From: Pseudomonadota bacterium | Lineage (GTDB): Bacteria; Desulfobacterota; Desulfobacteria; Desulfobacterales; Desulfosarcinaceae | DNA: 14,649 bases | Direction of reading: 5' to 3' | Assembly (NCBI GenBank): GCA_023435265.1 | Contig: JAEYRZ010000013.1 | Location: 1-14,649 of the forward strand | In this document: one piece after another, positions 1-7,000 of the stretch | Position numbering within the stretch: position 1 is the stretch's first letter | Layout: each line of letters begins with the position of its first letter | Notes under the pieces: model-generated | Told to the model about the DNA's origin: nothing | The model's input: only the letters and a program-made list of their open reading frames with translations | Database searches by the model: none | Position numbers and translations under genes: made by a program

Positions 1-197
1 GCGGGGGGGCGCGGCGCGCCTGGGCGCGCAACCCCAATGCCGTGGCCACGGCCGCGGAATACAACCGCACGCGCAAGGGGCGGGATCACATTACGCTGCC
101 CTATCCGGCGGACGATGACCTGATCGCCGGGACGGTCGGGGGGATCAAAACCCGGGGTGGGGAATCGTCTCAAGCCGTAATCGGAAGAGGGGGTTGA
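1..197 (+). CDS. hutU: Urocanate hydratase (urocanase), C-terminal end only (partial)
   Basis: An open frame enters from the left edge and stops at TGA 195-197, giving about 64 residues. The visible tail contains RRAWARNPNA followed by a TLPYPADDDLI segment. This resembles, from memory, the C-terminus of the long type of urocanase, where a GVARRxWARN-like motif is followed by TLPY and an acidic stretch. Urocanase hydrates urocanate to imidazolonepropionate using bound NAD, the step just before HutI. The identification rests on this short tail plus context: ftcD, hutI and fchA follow directly in the same orientation. The stop codon abuts the ftcD ATG with no gap, so the two are probably translationally coupled. 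The last roughly 15 residues, rich in Gly and Ser, look like a non-conserved tail. Everything N-terminal lies outside the window. Confidence 0.6.
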   Translation, partial: GGARRAWARNPNAVATAAEYNRTRKGRDHITLPYPADDDLIAGTVGGIKTRGGESSQAVIGRGG

Positions 198-1100
198 ATG
201 CGCAGGATCGTCGAATGCGTTCCCAATTTCAGCGAGGGACGCGATGCAGCCGTGGTGGAGCAGATCGTCGCCCCCCTGCGCGCCAGGAAGGGCGTCAAGC
301 TGCTCGATTACCAGACCGATGCCGATCACAACCGCATGGTGGTGACCGTGGTGGGTGAACCGCAACCGCTCAAGGCCGCGGTGCTCGAAGCGATGGCCGC
401 CGCCGTGCGGTTGATCGACTTGACCCGTCACAGCGGCCAGCACCCGCGTATGGGCGCGGTCGATGTGGTGCCCCTGATTCCCGTTCGCAACGTCGGCATG
501 GAAGAGGCGGTGGCGCTCTCCCGGGAATTGGCCCGGGCGGCGGCGGAGCAACTCGATCTGCCTGTTTTCCTGTATGAGAAGGCCGCCAGTGCACCGCACC
601 GGGTCAATCTTGCGGATATCCGCAAAGGCCAGTTCGAGGGCATGCCCGAAAAGCTGAAAGATCCGGCCTGGCGTCCCGACTTCGGGCCGCAGGCGGTTCA
701 TCCGACGGCCGGCGTCACCGCCGTGGGCGCGCGGATGCCGCTGGTGGCCTTCAACGTCAACCTGGACACCGCCGATCTTGCGATCGCCGACCGCATCGCC
801 AAATCGGTACGCCATAGTTCCGGCGGCCTGCGCTTCGTCAAGGCCATGGGCGTGGAACTGAAAGAACGGGGCATCGTGCAGGTGTCGATGAATATGACCG
901 ATTTTCAGAAAACGCCGCTCTATCGTGTTTTCGAATTGATCCGCATCGAGGCGCGCCGTTACGGCGTCGGCATCCTCGGCAGCGAAATCGTCGGCCTCAC
1001 GCCCATGGCGGCGCTGATCGATTCGGCCGCCTTTTACATGGGTCTGGAGCAGTTCTCCACCCGGCAGGTGCTCGAAGCGCGCCTGCTTGAAGAAGATTAA
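198..1100 (+). CDS. ftcD: Glutamate formimidoyltransferase
   Basis: The 300-residue product matches a stand-alone formiminotransferase, the length of the transferase half of the bifunctional mammalian FTCD. It begins with the family signature ECVPNFSEGRD (residues 6-16). It contains RHSGQHPRMGAVDVVPLIP (about 77-95), in which His82 falls at the position of the catalytic His82 described for the porcine enzyme. The C-terminal subdomain begins near PTAGVTAVGARMPLVAFNVN. The enzyme moves the formimino group of N-formiminoglutamate to tetrahydrofolate, releasing glutamate. A purine-rich stretch (187-193) serves as ribosome-binding site and the ATG directly follows the upstream stop. With hutI and fchA downstream it completes the folate-dependent branch of histidine degradation. 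No truncation or missing motif was seen. Confidence 0.95.
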   Translation: MRRIVECVPNFSEGRDAAVVEQIVAPLRARKGVKLLDYQTDADHNRMVVTVVGEPQPLKAAVLEAMAAAVRLIDLTRHSGQHPRMGAVDVVPLIPVRNVGMEEAVALSRELARAAAEQLDLPVFLYEKAASAPHRVNLADIRKGQFEGMPEKLKDPAWRPDFGPQAVHPTAGVTAVGARMPLVAFNVNLDTADLAIADRIAKSVRHSSGGLRFVKAMGVELKERGIVQVSMNMTDFQKTPLYRVFELIRIEARRYGVGILGSEIVGLTPMAALIDSAAFYMGLEQFSTRQVLEARLLEED

Positions 1101-1124
1101 CATTCACGCATTAAAGGATTGTCG

Positions 1125-2381
1125 GTGCCGGACAACCTGATCATCCGCAATGCAGCCCAGGTAGTCACCTGCAGCGGTTTTGCCGCCAGGCGCGGGGCGG
1201 AGATGGCCGAACTGGGCGTGATCGAAAACGGCTCCGTGGTGATCGAAGGCGGCATCATCCGGGCCGTGGGGCCGACGGCCGAAGTGGCGCCGGGCGATTC
1301 TTCCGGCTACCAGGTGATCGACGCCGCCGGCAAGGCCGTTCTGCCCGGTTTTGTCGATTCGCACACCCACCTGGTCTTCGGCGGCTATCGCGCCGAAGAA
1401 TTCGGCTGGCGGCTGCGCGGTATGCCTTACATGGAGATCATGCGGCGCGACGGCGGTATCGTCAGCACCATGCAGGCGACCCGCCAGGCTTCCGCAGAAT
1501 CGCTTCTCGACGCCGCGCGCAGGCGCCTGTACACATTGCTGGCGTTCGGCGTCACCACCGTGGAGGGCAAAAGCGGTTACGGTCTCGACCTTCCTACCGA
1601 ACTCAAACAACTGGAGGTGATGCGCGCGCTCGCCGCGATCCACCCGGTTGAGGTGGTGCCCACCTTCATGGGCGCCCATGCCGTTCCGCCCGAGTATGCG
1701 CAGCGCACCGACGACTATGTCTCTTTTTTGATCGACACGGTCCTGCCGGCCGTGGCCCAAAGAAAACTGGCGCGTTTCTGCGACATCTTCTGCGAGCAGG
1801 ATGTCTTCTCAGTTGCCCAATCCCGGCGTCTGCTGAGCCGTGCCCGCGATCTGGGGTTCGGACTCAAGCTGCACGCAGACGAGATCGTGCGCATCGGCGG
1901 CGCCGAACTGGCCGCGGAAATGGGGGCTGTCTCGGCCGACCACCTGCTGCAGGCCTCGGATCGGGGGATCGCCGCGCTGGCAGCCGCCGGCGTGGTGGCC
2001 ACCCTGCTGCCCGGCACCGCCTTCAGCCTCAAGGCGCCCTACGCCCGCGGCCGCTACATGATCGACCAGGGCTGCGCCGTGGCCCTGGCCAGCGACCTCA
2101 ATCCGGGCAGTTGCTTCACCGAATCGATGCCGCTGATCATCGCTCTTGCCTGTCTCTACATGGGTCTGACGCCCGAAGAGGCGGTGTGCGCGGCGACGAT
2201 CAACGGGGCCGCCGCATTGGGCATGGCGGATACCATCGGCAGCCTGGATGCCGGCAAGCAGGCCGATCTCGTGATTCTGGAATTTCCAAGCTATCACTAC
2301 ATTCCCTACCATATCGGCGTGAGCACGGTGCAGACCGTAATCAAGAAGGGCAGGGTGGTTTTCCGGAAAACGGACGCCTGA
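1125..2381 (+). CDS. hutI: Imidazolonepropionase
   Basis: The product has 418 residues from the preferred GTG start at 1125. An in-frame TTG at 1119 would add two residues, but the AAGGA at 1114-1118 touches that TTG, whereas it lies 6 nt before the GTG. The protein is an amidohydrolase-fold enzyme that hydrolyses imidazolone-5-propionate to N-formiminoglutamate in the cytoplasm. Visible motifs are GFVDSHTHLVFGG near residue 80 (the HxH metal site at the first barrel strand), LKLHADEI, a later SADH histidine, and the metal-binding aspartate in LASDLNPGS. Its usual C-terminal beta-sandwich return is present (GKQADLVILE). It lies 24 nt after ftcD and 25 nt before fchA, so it is part of the same operon and supplies the substrate of FtcD. 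Confidence 0.95.
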   Translation: MPDNLIIRNAAQVVTCSGFAARRGAEMAELGVIENGSVVIEGGIIRAVGPTAEVAPGDSSGYQVIDAAGKAVLPGFVDSHTHLVFGGYRAEEFGWRLRGMPYMEIMRRDGGIVSTMQATRQASAESLLDAARRRLYTLLAFGVTTVEGKSGYGLDLPTELKQLEVMRALAAIHPVEVVPTFMGAHAVPPEYAQRTDDYVSFLIDTVLPAVAQRKLARFCDIFCEQDVFSVAQSRRLLSRARDLGFGLKLHADEIVRIGGAELAAEMGAVSADHLLQASDRGIAALAAAGVVATLLPGTAFSLKAPYARGRYMIDQGCAVALASDLNPGSCFTESMPLIIALACLYMGLTPEEAVCAATINGAAALGMADTIGSLDAGKQADLVILEFPSYHYIPYHIGVSTVQTVIKKGRVVFRKTDA

Positions 2382-2406
2382 TCCGCCGCCAGTCGAAAGG
2401 AGGCCT

Positions 2407-3024
2407 ATGCTGACCGATCTTTCCGTCAAAGAACTGCTCGACAAGACTGCTTCCAGTGAACCGCTGCCGGGGGGCGGCTGCCTCTCGGCCCTGACCGCGG
2501 CCGCGGCCGCGGCCCGGACGGAGATGGTGGCCGCATTGACGGTGGGGCGCGGGAAGTTTGCGGCCGTGGAGCACGAGATGCGTGAAGTGATCGAAAAGGC
2601 CCGGGGCCTGCGCGAGGGGCTGACCGCGGACGTGGAGCGCGATGCCCTGGCCTACAACCAGGTGCTGGAAGCCTTCAAATTCCCCAAAACGACCGAACAC
2701 GAAAAGGCCGAGCGCGAAAAAGCCGTCCAGGCGGGCTATAAGCTGGCCGCGGCCGTGCCCCTGCAGGTGGCCGAGCAAGCGCTGCGGGTGATGGAACTGG
2801 CCGGGCAGGCCGTGGCCCTGGGCAATCCCAACGCGGCCACCGACGGCCTGGTGGGCGTCATGCTGGCCCGCAGCGCCGCCCTAGGCGCTCTGTACAACGT
2901 AAGAACCAATCTGACGGCGATCAGCGATGCCGCTTTTGTCGAAAAACACCGGCAAAAAATCGAGCGCCTCGAACGCGAGGTGATCGAAAAAGAACACGAG
3001 ATCCTGGCCGCGGCCGAGTTTTGA
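2407..3024 (+). CDS. fchA: Formimidoyltetrahydrofolate cyclodeaminase
   Basis: The 205-residue product is a stand-alone cyclodeaminase of the FchA / FTCD C-terminal-domain family, which is all-helical. The N-terminus has the family pattern LLDKTASSEPLPGGGCLSAL (about residues 10-29), followed by an alanine-rich helix. Later segments such as ERDALAYNQVLEAFKFPK and the NPNAATDGLVG stretch are typical. It converts 5-formimino-THF to 5,10-methenyl-THF and ammonia. A strong Shine-Dalgarno (AAAGGAGG, 2396-2403) lies just before ATG 2407. It is the last gene of the hut operon visible here. Its product feeds the C1-folate pool, from which methyl-THF (the presumed methyl source of HgcA encoded next door) can be formed; that link is inference. 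Confidence 0.93.
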   Translation: MLTDLSVKELLDKTASSEPLPGGGCLSALTAAAAAARTEMVAALTVGRGKFAAVEHEMREVIEKARGLREGLTADVERDALAYNQVLEAFKFPKTTEHEKAEREKAVQAGYKLAAAVPLQVAEQALRVMELAGQAVALGNPNAATDGLVGVMLARSAALGALYNVRTNLTAISDAAFVEKHRQKIERLEREVIEKEHEILAAAEF

Positions 3025-3046
3025 TCGCTTGCGGACCGAAGTTGCC

Positions 3047-3070
3047 GCGCCGCCGATCGTTCACCGGCGC
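3047..3070. repeat. GC inverted repeat upstream of the hgcA promoter
   Basis: GCGCCG (3047-3052) and CGGCGC (3065-3070) form a perfect 6-bp inverted repeat with a 12-nt loop. It lies between the fchA stop and the hgcA -35 element. No T-run follows on either strand, so it is at best a weak transcription end for the hut operon or a protein-binding site. In such GC-rich DNA it could also be chance. Confidence 0.25.
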
Positions 3071-3073
3071 ACC

Positions 3074-3112
3074 TTGACGGCCAGCCGCCGATCCTTTATT
3101 CTTGCCGGATCG
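3074..3112 (+). promoter_or_regulatory. Predicted sigma-70 promoter of hgcA with inverted repeat around the -10
   Basis: A -35 element TTGACG (3074-3079) is separated by exactly 17 nt from a -10 element TATTCT (3097-3102), matching the consensus at five and four of six positions. Transcription would start near 3109, leaving a leader of about 45 nt before ATG 3154. A perfect inverted repeat CGATCC (3089-3094) / GGATCG (3107-3112) brackets the -10 and the predicted start. A bound dimeric repressor there would block transcription. The arrangement suggests hgcA is transcribed independently of the hut operon and is regulated. No regulator can be named from the sequence. Confidence 0.55.
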
Positions 3113-3153
3113 AAGAAGAGACGCTCTCCGGAAGCAACCGCTCAGGAACGATC

Positions 3154-4371
3154 ATGAAACCCACCAGCGCCCCAGGCGATGCGCCATCTTGCGAGACACC
3201 CGACGACAGCAGCTGTCGACCCATGGAGATGCTGCCGATCTATCGGCCGCCGACCCCGGACGACGACGCGGAACCTTGCTGCGGTCCCCCGGCCGGACCG
3301 CCTAGCAGTCCGCATGAAAAACCCGGATACCGCCTGTGTCCTTTTGTGGAGGGGTTCATCGACACACCGGCCGGTCCGGTTCCGAGGATTGCCACGCGGC
3401 TTTCGTGGCGCGACCGGGCGGGCACCCTGCGGGTTCGTGTAGGACTGGGCCGCAACGACTATAAAGTTGCGCCCGGCCTGTATGCGCTGGGAGCGGCCAC
3501 TCCGGACGCACCCGTGCTGGTCACGGCCAATTACAAGCTCAGTTTCGATCATCTACGCAGTCATGTGGGAACGACGGCGGCCTGGCTGCTGGTGCTCGAT
3601 ACGCGCGGGATCAATGTGTGGTGCGCGGCCGGCAAGGGGACTTTCGGCACCCGCGAGCTGATTCGGTGCATAACGGCCACCCGGCTCGGCAGCGTGGTGC
3701 GCCATCGCCGACTGATCGTGCCGCAGTTGGGCGCACCCGGCATCGCCGCCCGCGAAATCAAAAAAACGTGCGGCTTCGAAGTGGTTTGGGGGCCGATTCG
3801 CGCTGCGGACCTGCCACTCTATTTCGAGGCCGGCGGCCGGGCCGGCGCGTCCATGCGGCAGGTGACCTTCACGTGGCGCGAACGGATGGTTCTCGTGCCG
3901 GTCGAACTCTATCTCATCCGCAAGTCCGTGCTCTGGGCCCTTCTGGCCGCCGTTCTGCTTTCGGGCATCGGCCCGGGCTTCTATCGCTTTTCCATGGCGG
4001 CGCAACGGGGCCTGCTGGCCGCGGCCGCCCTGCTCGCGGGCGTCGCCGCCGGCGCGGTGGCGGTGCCGCTTTTGCTTCCCTGGCTGCCCGGGCGGGCGTT
4101 TGCCGTCAAGGGCGCGTTTATGGGCGCGCTCGGCGGCGTGTTCGTACTGTCGATCGTGGACCCGCAGGCCCGGCTGTCGATAATCAGCCTGTCGGCGCTG
4201 CTGGTGTTCACCACAGGAATCAGCTCCTACCTGGCCATGAACTTTACCGGCTCCACGCCTTTCACTTCGCCCTCGGGAGTCGAAAAAGAGATGCGCATCG
4301 CCATACCGCTGCAGCTGGCAGCAGCGGCGGCTGCGGCCGGCTTGTGGCTCGCGGCCGCCTTTGTGAAATAA
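3154..4371 (+). CDS. hgcA: Mercury methylation corrinoid protein HgcA
   Basis: The 405-residue product carries the diagnostic HgcA cap-helix motif NVWCAAGK at residues 154-161, extended by GTFGT. Cys157 should be the cobalt-ligating cysteine (Cys93 in the Desulfovibrio ND132 protein). The preceding corrinoid domain includes KVAPGLYALG and PVLVTANYKLSFD, and later segments LIVPQLGAPGIAA and FEVVWGPIRAADLP also fit the family. From about residue 248 there are five hydrophobic segments (about 250-272, 283-310, 318-336, 343-362, 384-404), matching the usual membrane anchor. HgcA transfers a methyl group from its methyl-corrinoid to Hg(II). The N-terminus is longer than in ND132 by about 64 residues and holds Cys13, 21, 42, 43 and 62, including CCGPP at 42-46. 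AGGAA at 3144-3148 supports the start. The usual partner gene hgcB is not adjacent and not in the window. CdhD-like corrinoid proteins are relatives, but they lack this motif and the membrane tail. Confidence 0.93.
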   Translation: MKPTSAPGDAPSCETPDDSSCRPMEMLPIYRPPTPDDDAEPCCGPPAGPPSSPHEKPGYRLCPFVEGFIDTPAGPVPRIATRLSWRDRAGTLRVRVGLGRNDYKVAPGLYALGAATPDAPVLVTANYKLSFDHLRSHVGTTAAWLLVLDTRGINVWCAAGKGTFGTRELIRCITATRLGSVVRHRRLIVPQLGAPGIAAREIKKTCGFEVVWGPIRAADLPLYFEAGGRAGASMRQVTFTWRERMVLVPVELYLIRKSVLWALLAAVLLSGIGPGFYRFSMAAQRGLLAAAALLAGVAAGAVAVPLLLPWLPGRAFAVKGAFMGALGGVFVLSIVDPQARLSIISLSALLVFTTGISSYLAMNFTGSTPFTSPSGVEKEMRIAIPLQLAAAAAAAGLWLAAAFVK

Positions 4372-4397
4372 ACACGGAGCGTTATTCTGGGGCGGGA

Positions 4398-4426
4398 TTG
4401 ACTTTGGGGCGCCCCTAAGATACTTT
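4398..4426 (+). promoter_or_regulatory. Candidate promoter with palindromic operator before the sigma-54-type regulator gene
   Basis: TTGACT (4398-4403) lies 17 nt before TACTTT (4421-4426), a good -35 and a weak -10. The spacer is filled by an 18-bp palindrome (4402-4419) with a single mismatched pair: CTT-T-GGGGC followed by GCCCC-T-AAG. Its core GGGGCGCCCC (4406-4415) is a perfect palindrome. A dimeric regulator bound here would sit between the two promoter elements. A terminator for hgcA is the alternative, but the core leaves little room for a loop and the following T-run is only four bases and is offset. Confidence 0.4.
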
Positions 4427-4450
4427 TGCGGCCGGAACGAACAGGCCGCC

Positions 4451-5854
4451 ATGTGCAGGGCCCGTCAAAAAAATGAGCCCGCAGGCACCGCAGGAGCGAT
4501 GAGCGAACGAACACCGGCAGAATACATCACCAGCCAGGAAAACCTGATCCGCGTGCTGGACAGCCTTAAAGAAGGCATCATCGCCCATGATCTGGAGCGC
4601 CGCATCTTCTTTTTCAACTCCGCCGCCGAACGCATCACCGGTTACGACCGCTCGGAAGTGCTGGGCCGCGACTGCCATCAGGTTTTCGGGGCGCCGTTTT
4701 GCGGACAGCACTGCTCGTTCTGCTCGGGCGCGCCGGCGGGTCCGCTACAGCTCGAATACCCGCTCAACATTCTCACCAAAAGCGGAGTGCCGCGGCGGTT
4801 GGAATTTTCAGCCACTTTGATCCATGACGAACGGCAGTGTGCCGTGGGGGTTCTGGCTTCCTTCCGCGATGTCACCGAACTTCTCGAACTGCAGCGCCGC
4901 AGCGGCGAATTGAAGCAGTTCGCCAACATCGTCGGCGGTGACATCAAAATGCGTAAGGTCTATCAGCAGATCAGCGATGTGGCCCAATATGATTTCCCGG
5001 TGCACCTGTTCGGCGAAACCGGCACCGGCAAGGAACTGGTGGCCAACGCGATTCACAATGAAAGCCGGCGCGGCGGCGCGCCGTTCGTGCCGATCAACTG
5101 CGGCGCGCTGCCCGAGGGATTGATCGAGAGCGAACTCTTCGGCCATGTCAAAGGCGCTTTTTCAGGCGCCATCCGGGATAAGAAAGGCCGCTTCGAACTG
5201 GCCGACGGCGGCACCATTTTCCTGGACGAAGTGGCCGAACTCTCCAAAAGCATGCAGGTCAAGCTGCTGCGCTTTCTGCAGGAGAACACCTTCGAGAAAG
5301 TGGGCGGTGAAAAGACCATCGCGGTCAATGTGCGCGTGATCAGCGCCACCAACAAGGATCTTAAGAAAGAAGTCCAGCGCAACACCTTCCGCGAAGATCT
5401 TTTCTACCGGCTCAACGTGATCCCCATCCACATCCCGCCGCTGCGCGAACGCAAGAACGATATTGCACTGCTGGCCGAGCACTTCATCAACAAGGTGATC
5501 GACAGCAGTCGGCAGCCCGCGCTGGGAATATCTTCCGAGGCGATGGCGGCCATGATGGAATACTCCTGGCCGGGCAATGTGCGCGAGCTGCAGAATGCGG
5601 TCCAATACGCAATCGTCAAGTGCGACAACCGCGTCATTCGGCTGGATGACCTGCCGTTGGAGTTGCGTGAATTCAAAGGCATGGCCAGCCGGCGCGGGCC
5701 GGCCAGGAAGCTGGAGGCCGAAACCGTCCGCGAGGCACTGCTGAAGTGCGGCGGCAACAAAGCCCGCGCTGCCCGGCTTCTGGGCGTCGGCCGCGCAACG
5801 CTCTATCGGTTTTTGAGCGAAAACGCCGAACTGTGCGCAGACGAAAGGGGCTGA
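4451..5854 (+). CDS. Sigma-54-dependent transcriptional activator (PAS-AAA+-Fis)
   Basis: The product has up to 467 residues with the standard bacterial enhancer-binding order. A PAS domain (about 30-140) is followed by a short coiled linker, the AAA+ domain (about 158-390), and a Fis-type helix-turn-helix (about 422-457, with GGNKARAARLLGVGRATLYR). Walker A is GETGTGKE (188-195), Walker B is GGTIFLDE (253-260), and the sigma-54 contact loop is GAFSGA (235-240), a conservative variant of GAFTGA. The PAS domain has Cys75, 84, 88 and 91 in a C-x8-C-x3-C-x2-C pattern, suggesting metal or redox sensing. There is no receiver domain, so control is probably by ligand rather than phosphorylation. The start is uncertain: ATG 4451 is the longest form, while ATG 4499 has AGGAG (4492-4496) only 2 nt upstream and removes 16 residues outside any domain. 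It lies 79 nt after hgcA; a regulatory relation to hgcA is plausible but inferred. Confidence 0.92.
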   Translation: MCRARQKNEPAGTAGAMSERTPAEYITSQENLIRVLDSLKEGIIAHDLERRIFFFNSAAERITGYDRSEVLGRDCHQVFGAPFCGQHCSFCSGAPAGPLQLEYPLNILTKSGVPRRLEFSATLIHDERQCAVGVLASFRDVTELLELQRRSGELKQFANIVGGDIKMRKVYQQISDVAQYDFPVHLFGETGTGKELVANAIHNESRRGGAPFVPINCGALPEGLIESELFGHVKGAFSGAIRDKKGRFELADGGTIFLDEVAELSKSMQVKLLRFLQENTFEKVGGEKTIAVNVRVISATNKDLKKEVQRNTFREDLFYRLNVIPIHIPPLRERKNDIALLAEHFINKVIDSSRQPALGISSEAMAAMMEYSWPGNVRELQNAVQYAIVKCDNRVIRLDDLPLELREFKGMASRRGPARKLEAETVREALLKCGGNKARAARLLGVGRATLYRFLSENAELCADERG

Positions 5855-5884
5855 TCCGGGCGACGTCTTTTCGAACGCGGACGC

Positions 5885-6904
5885 TCAAGGTCCTTTCAAT
5901 ACCGCCGCGATTTCTTCCGCTTTAGGGAACAGCCCGAACAGCCCGCCCGTATGAAGAAAAAGGATCGTATCGCCGAAACGCCGGGGGTCTTTTGCAAGCT
6001 CGGCGGCCATGCCGTAAAAGGCCTTGCCCGTATACACCGGATCGAGGTAGAGGCCTTCATTACGCGCCAGATCGCAGATCAGGGCAAGCTCTTCGGGGCG
6101 TGACAGGGCATAGCCCCGGCCGACATAGCCGTCGACGATCTCGATATCTTTTTCGCGGTCGATGTCGATGGGCAGCCGGTACGCGGCGATCACCGCATCG
6201 CAGATGTCGCCGATGGCCCGGCGGAAGTAGTCGGCGTCATTGCACACATTCACGCACACCACGCGCGCAGCGATTCCGAAGAGCCTGGCGCCCAGGATCA
6301 GACCCGCCGCGGTCCCCCCCGACCCTGTGGCCAGCACAATGGCCGGCGTCGTGCCGATGCGGCTGAAATCTTCCTTCAACTCCCGCATGGCGGCGATGTA
6401 ACCCCAGGCGCCCGGTGCATAGGAGGCACCCTCCGGTATCACGTAAGGCACAAGACCCCGGCTTCGAAGCGCGGCGCACTCGCGTTCGAAAATGGCGGCC
6501 CGGCTGCGGTATTCTTCCGGCGTGATCCAGACCACCCGGGCGCCGGCCATGCGGTCGAGCAGGAGATTGCCGGTGAGCGGCGGTGGATTCGAGGGGTCCG
6601 GCGTCCGCAGGATCAACACGCACCCGATACCGATGCGGGCCGCGGCCACGGCGGTCGCCCGGGCATGGTTGGATTGCTGGCCGCCGCAGGTGAGCACCAC
6701 ATCCGCCTTTTTATCGAGGGCATCGGCCAGGGCGAATTCAAGCTTGCGGATCTTGTTGCCGGAAAGCGCCATGCCGGTCATGTCGTCGCGCTTGACCCAG
6801 AGATCGACGCCCAGCCGTTTTCCGGTCCGCTGCAGGCGCTGCAGCGGGGTGGGCAAAACAGCCAGATCGAGCCGCCGGGGCCATTGGAATGCATGGGCGT
6901 TCAT
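5885..6904 (-). CDS. PLP-dependent D-cysteine desulfhydrase / L-cysteate sulfo-lyase family enzyme
   Basis: The 339-residue product is a fold-type II PLP enzyme. The Schiff-base lysine is Lys51 in SGNKIRKLEF, a serine of GGQQSNHARATA (Ser78) is the position that contacts substrate in the family, and TGSGGTAAG binds the cofactor phosphate. Late motifs LDPVYTGKAFYGM and FLHTGGLFGLF carry threonines where ACC deaminases have other residues. This argues against ACC deaminase and for a D-cysteine desulfhydrase (D-cysteine to pyruvate, ammonia and sulfide) or the related cysteate sulfo-lyase CuyA (releasing sulfite). The two cannot be separated by eye. AGGAG upstream of the CAT-encoded start supports translation initiation. 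It is the last gene of the operon containing an amino-acid ABC transporter, so its substrate is probably imported. It converges on the sigma-54 regulator with a 30-nt gap and no clear terminator. Confidence 0.85.
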   Translation of the reverse strand: MNAHAFQWPRRLDLAVLPTPLQRLQRTGKRLGVDLWVKRDDMTGMALSGNKIRKLEFALADALDKKADVVLTCGGQQSNHARATAVAAARIGIGCVLILRTPDPSNPPPLTGNLLLDRMAGARVVWITPEEYRSRAAIFERECAALRSRGLVPYVIPEGASYAPGAWGYIAAMRELKEDFSRIGTTPAIVLATGSGGTAAGLILGARLFGIAARVVCVNVCNDADYFRRAIGDICDAVIAAYRLPIDIDREKDIEIVDGYVGRGYALSRPEELALICDLARNEGLYLDPVYTGKAFYGMAAELAKDPRRFGDTILFLHTGGLFGLFPKAEEIAAVLKGP

Positions 6905-7000
6905 ACTGCAGTTCTCCTCTCATGCCGTCGTCCCGCAGGCGTCCGCAGCGTTCTTCCGTCGCTGCGCCCTTGGGGTCGCAACTTCGCGCTGACGATCGAA

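Noticed and set aside
1119..1121. TTG as the hutI start codon
   Set aside because: The AAGGA ribosome-binding site directly abuts it, while GTG 1125 has the normal 6-nt spacing.
3154..4371. HgcA as a CdhD-type corrinoid iron-sulfur protein subunit
   Set aside because: The NVWCAAGK cap helix and the five C-terminal membrane segments are HgcA-specific, and no cdhE or acetyl-CoA synthase gene is present.
4402..4426. Intrinsic terminator after hgcA
   Set aside because: The GGGGCGCCCC core has almost no room for a loop and the downstream T-run is only four bases and displaced; operator or promoter reading fits better.
3553..4452. Minus-strand open frame (299 codons) over hgcA
   Set aside because: Shadow of HgcA; composition is Arg/Gly/Gln-rich and shows no family similarity.
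5885..6904. ACC deaminase as the specific function of the PLP enzyme
   Set aside because: The late motifs VYTGKA and HTGG match desulfhydrase/sulfo-lyase members rather than ACC deaminases, and the transporter context does not suggest ACC.
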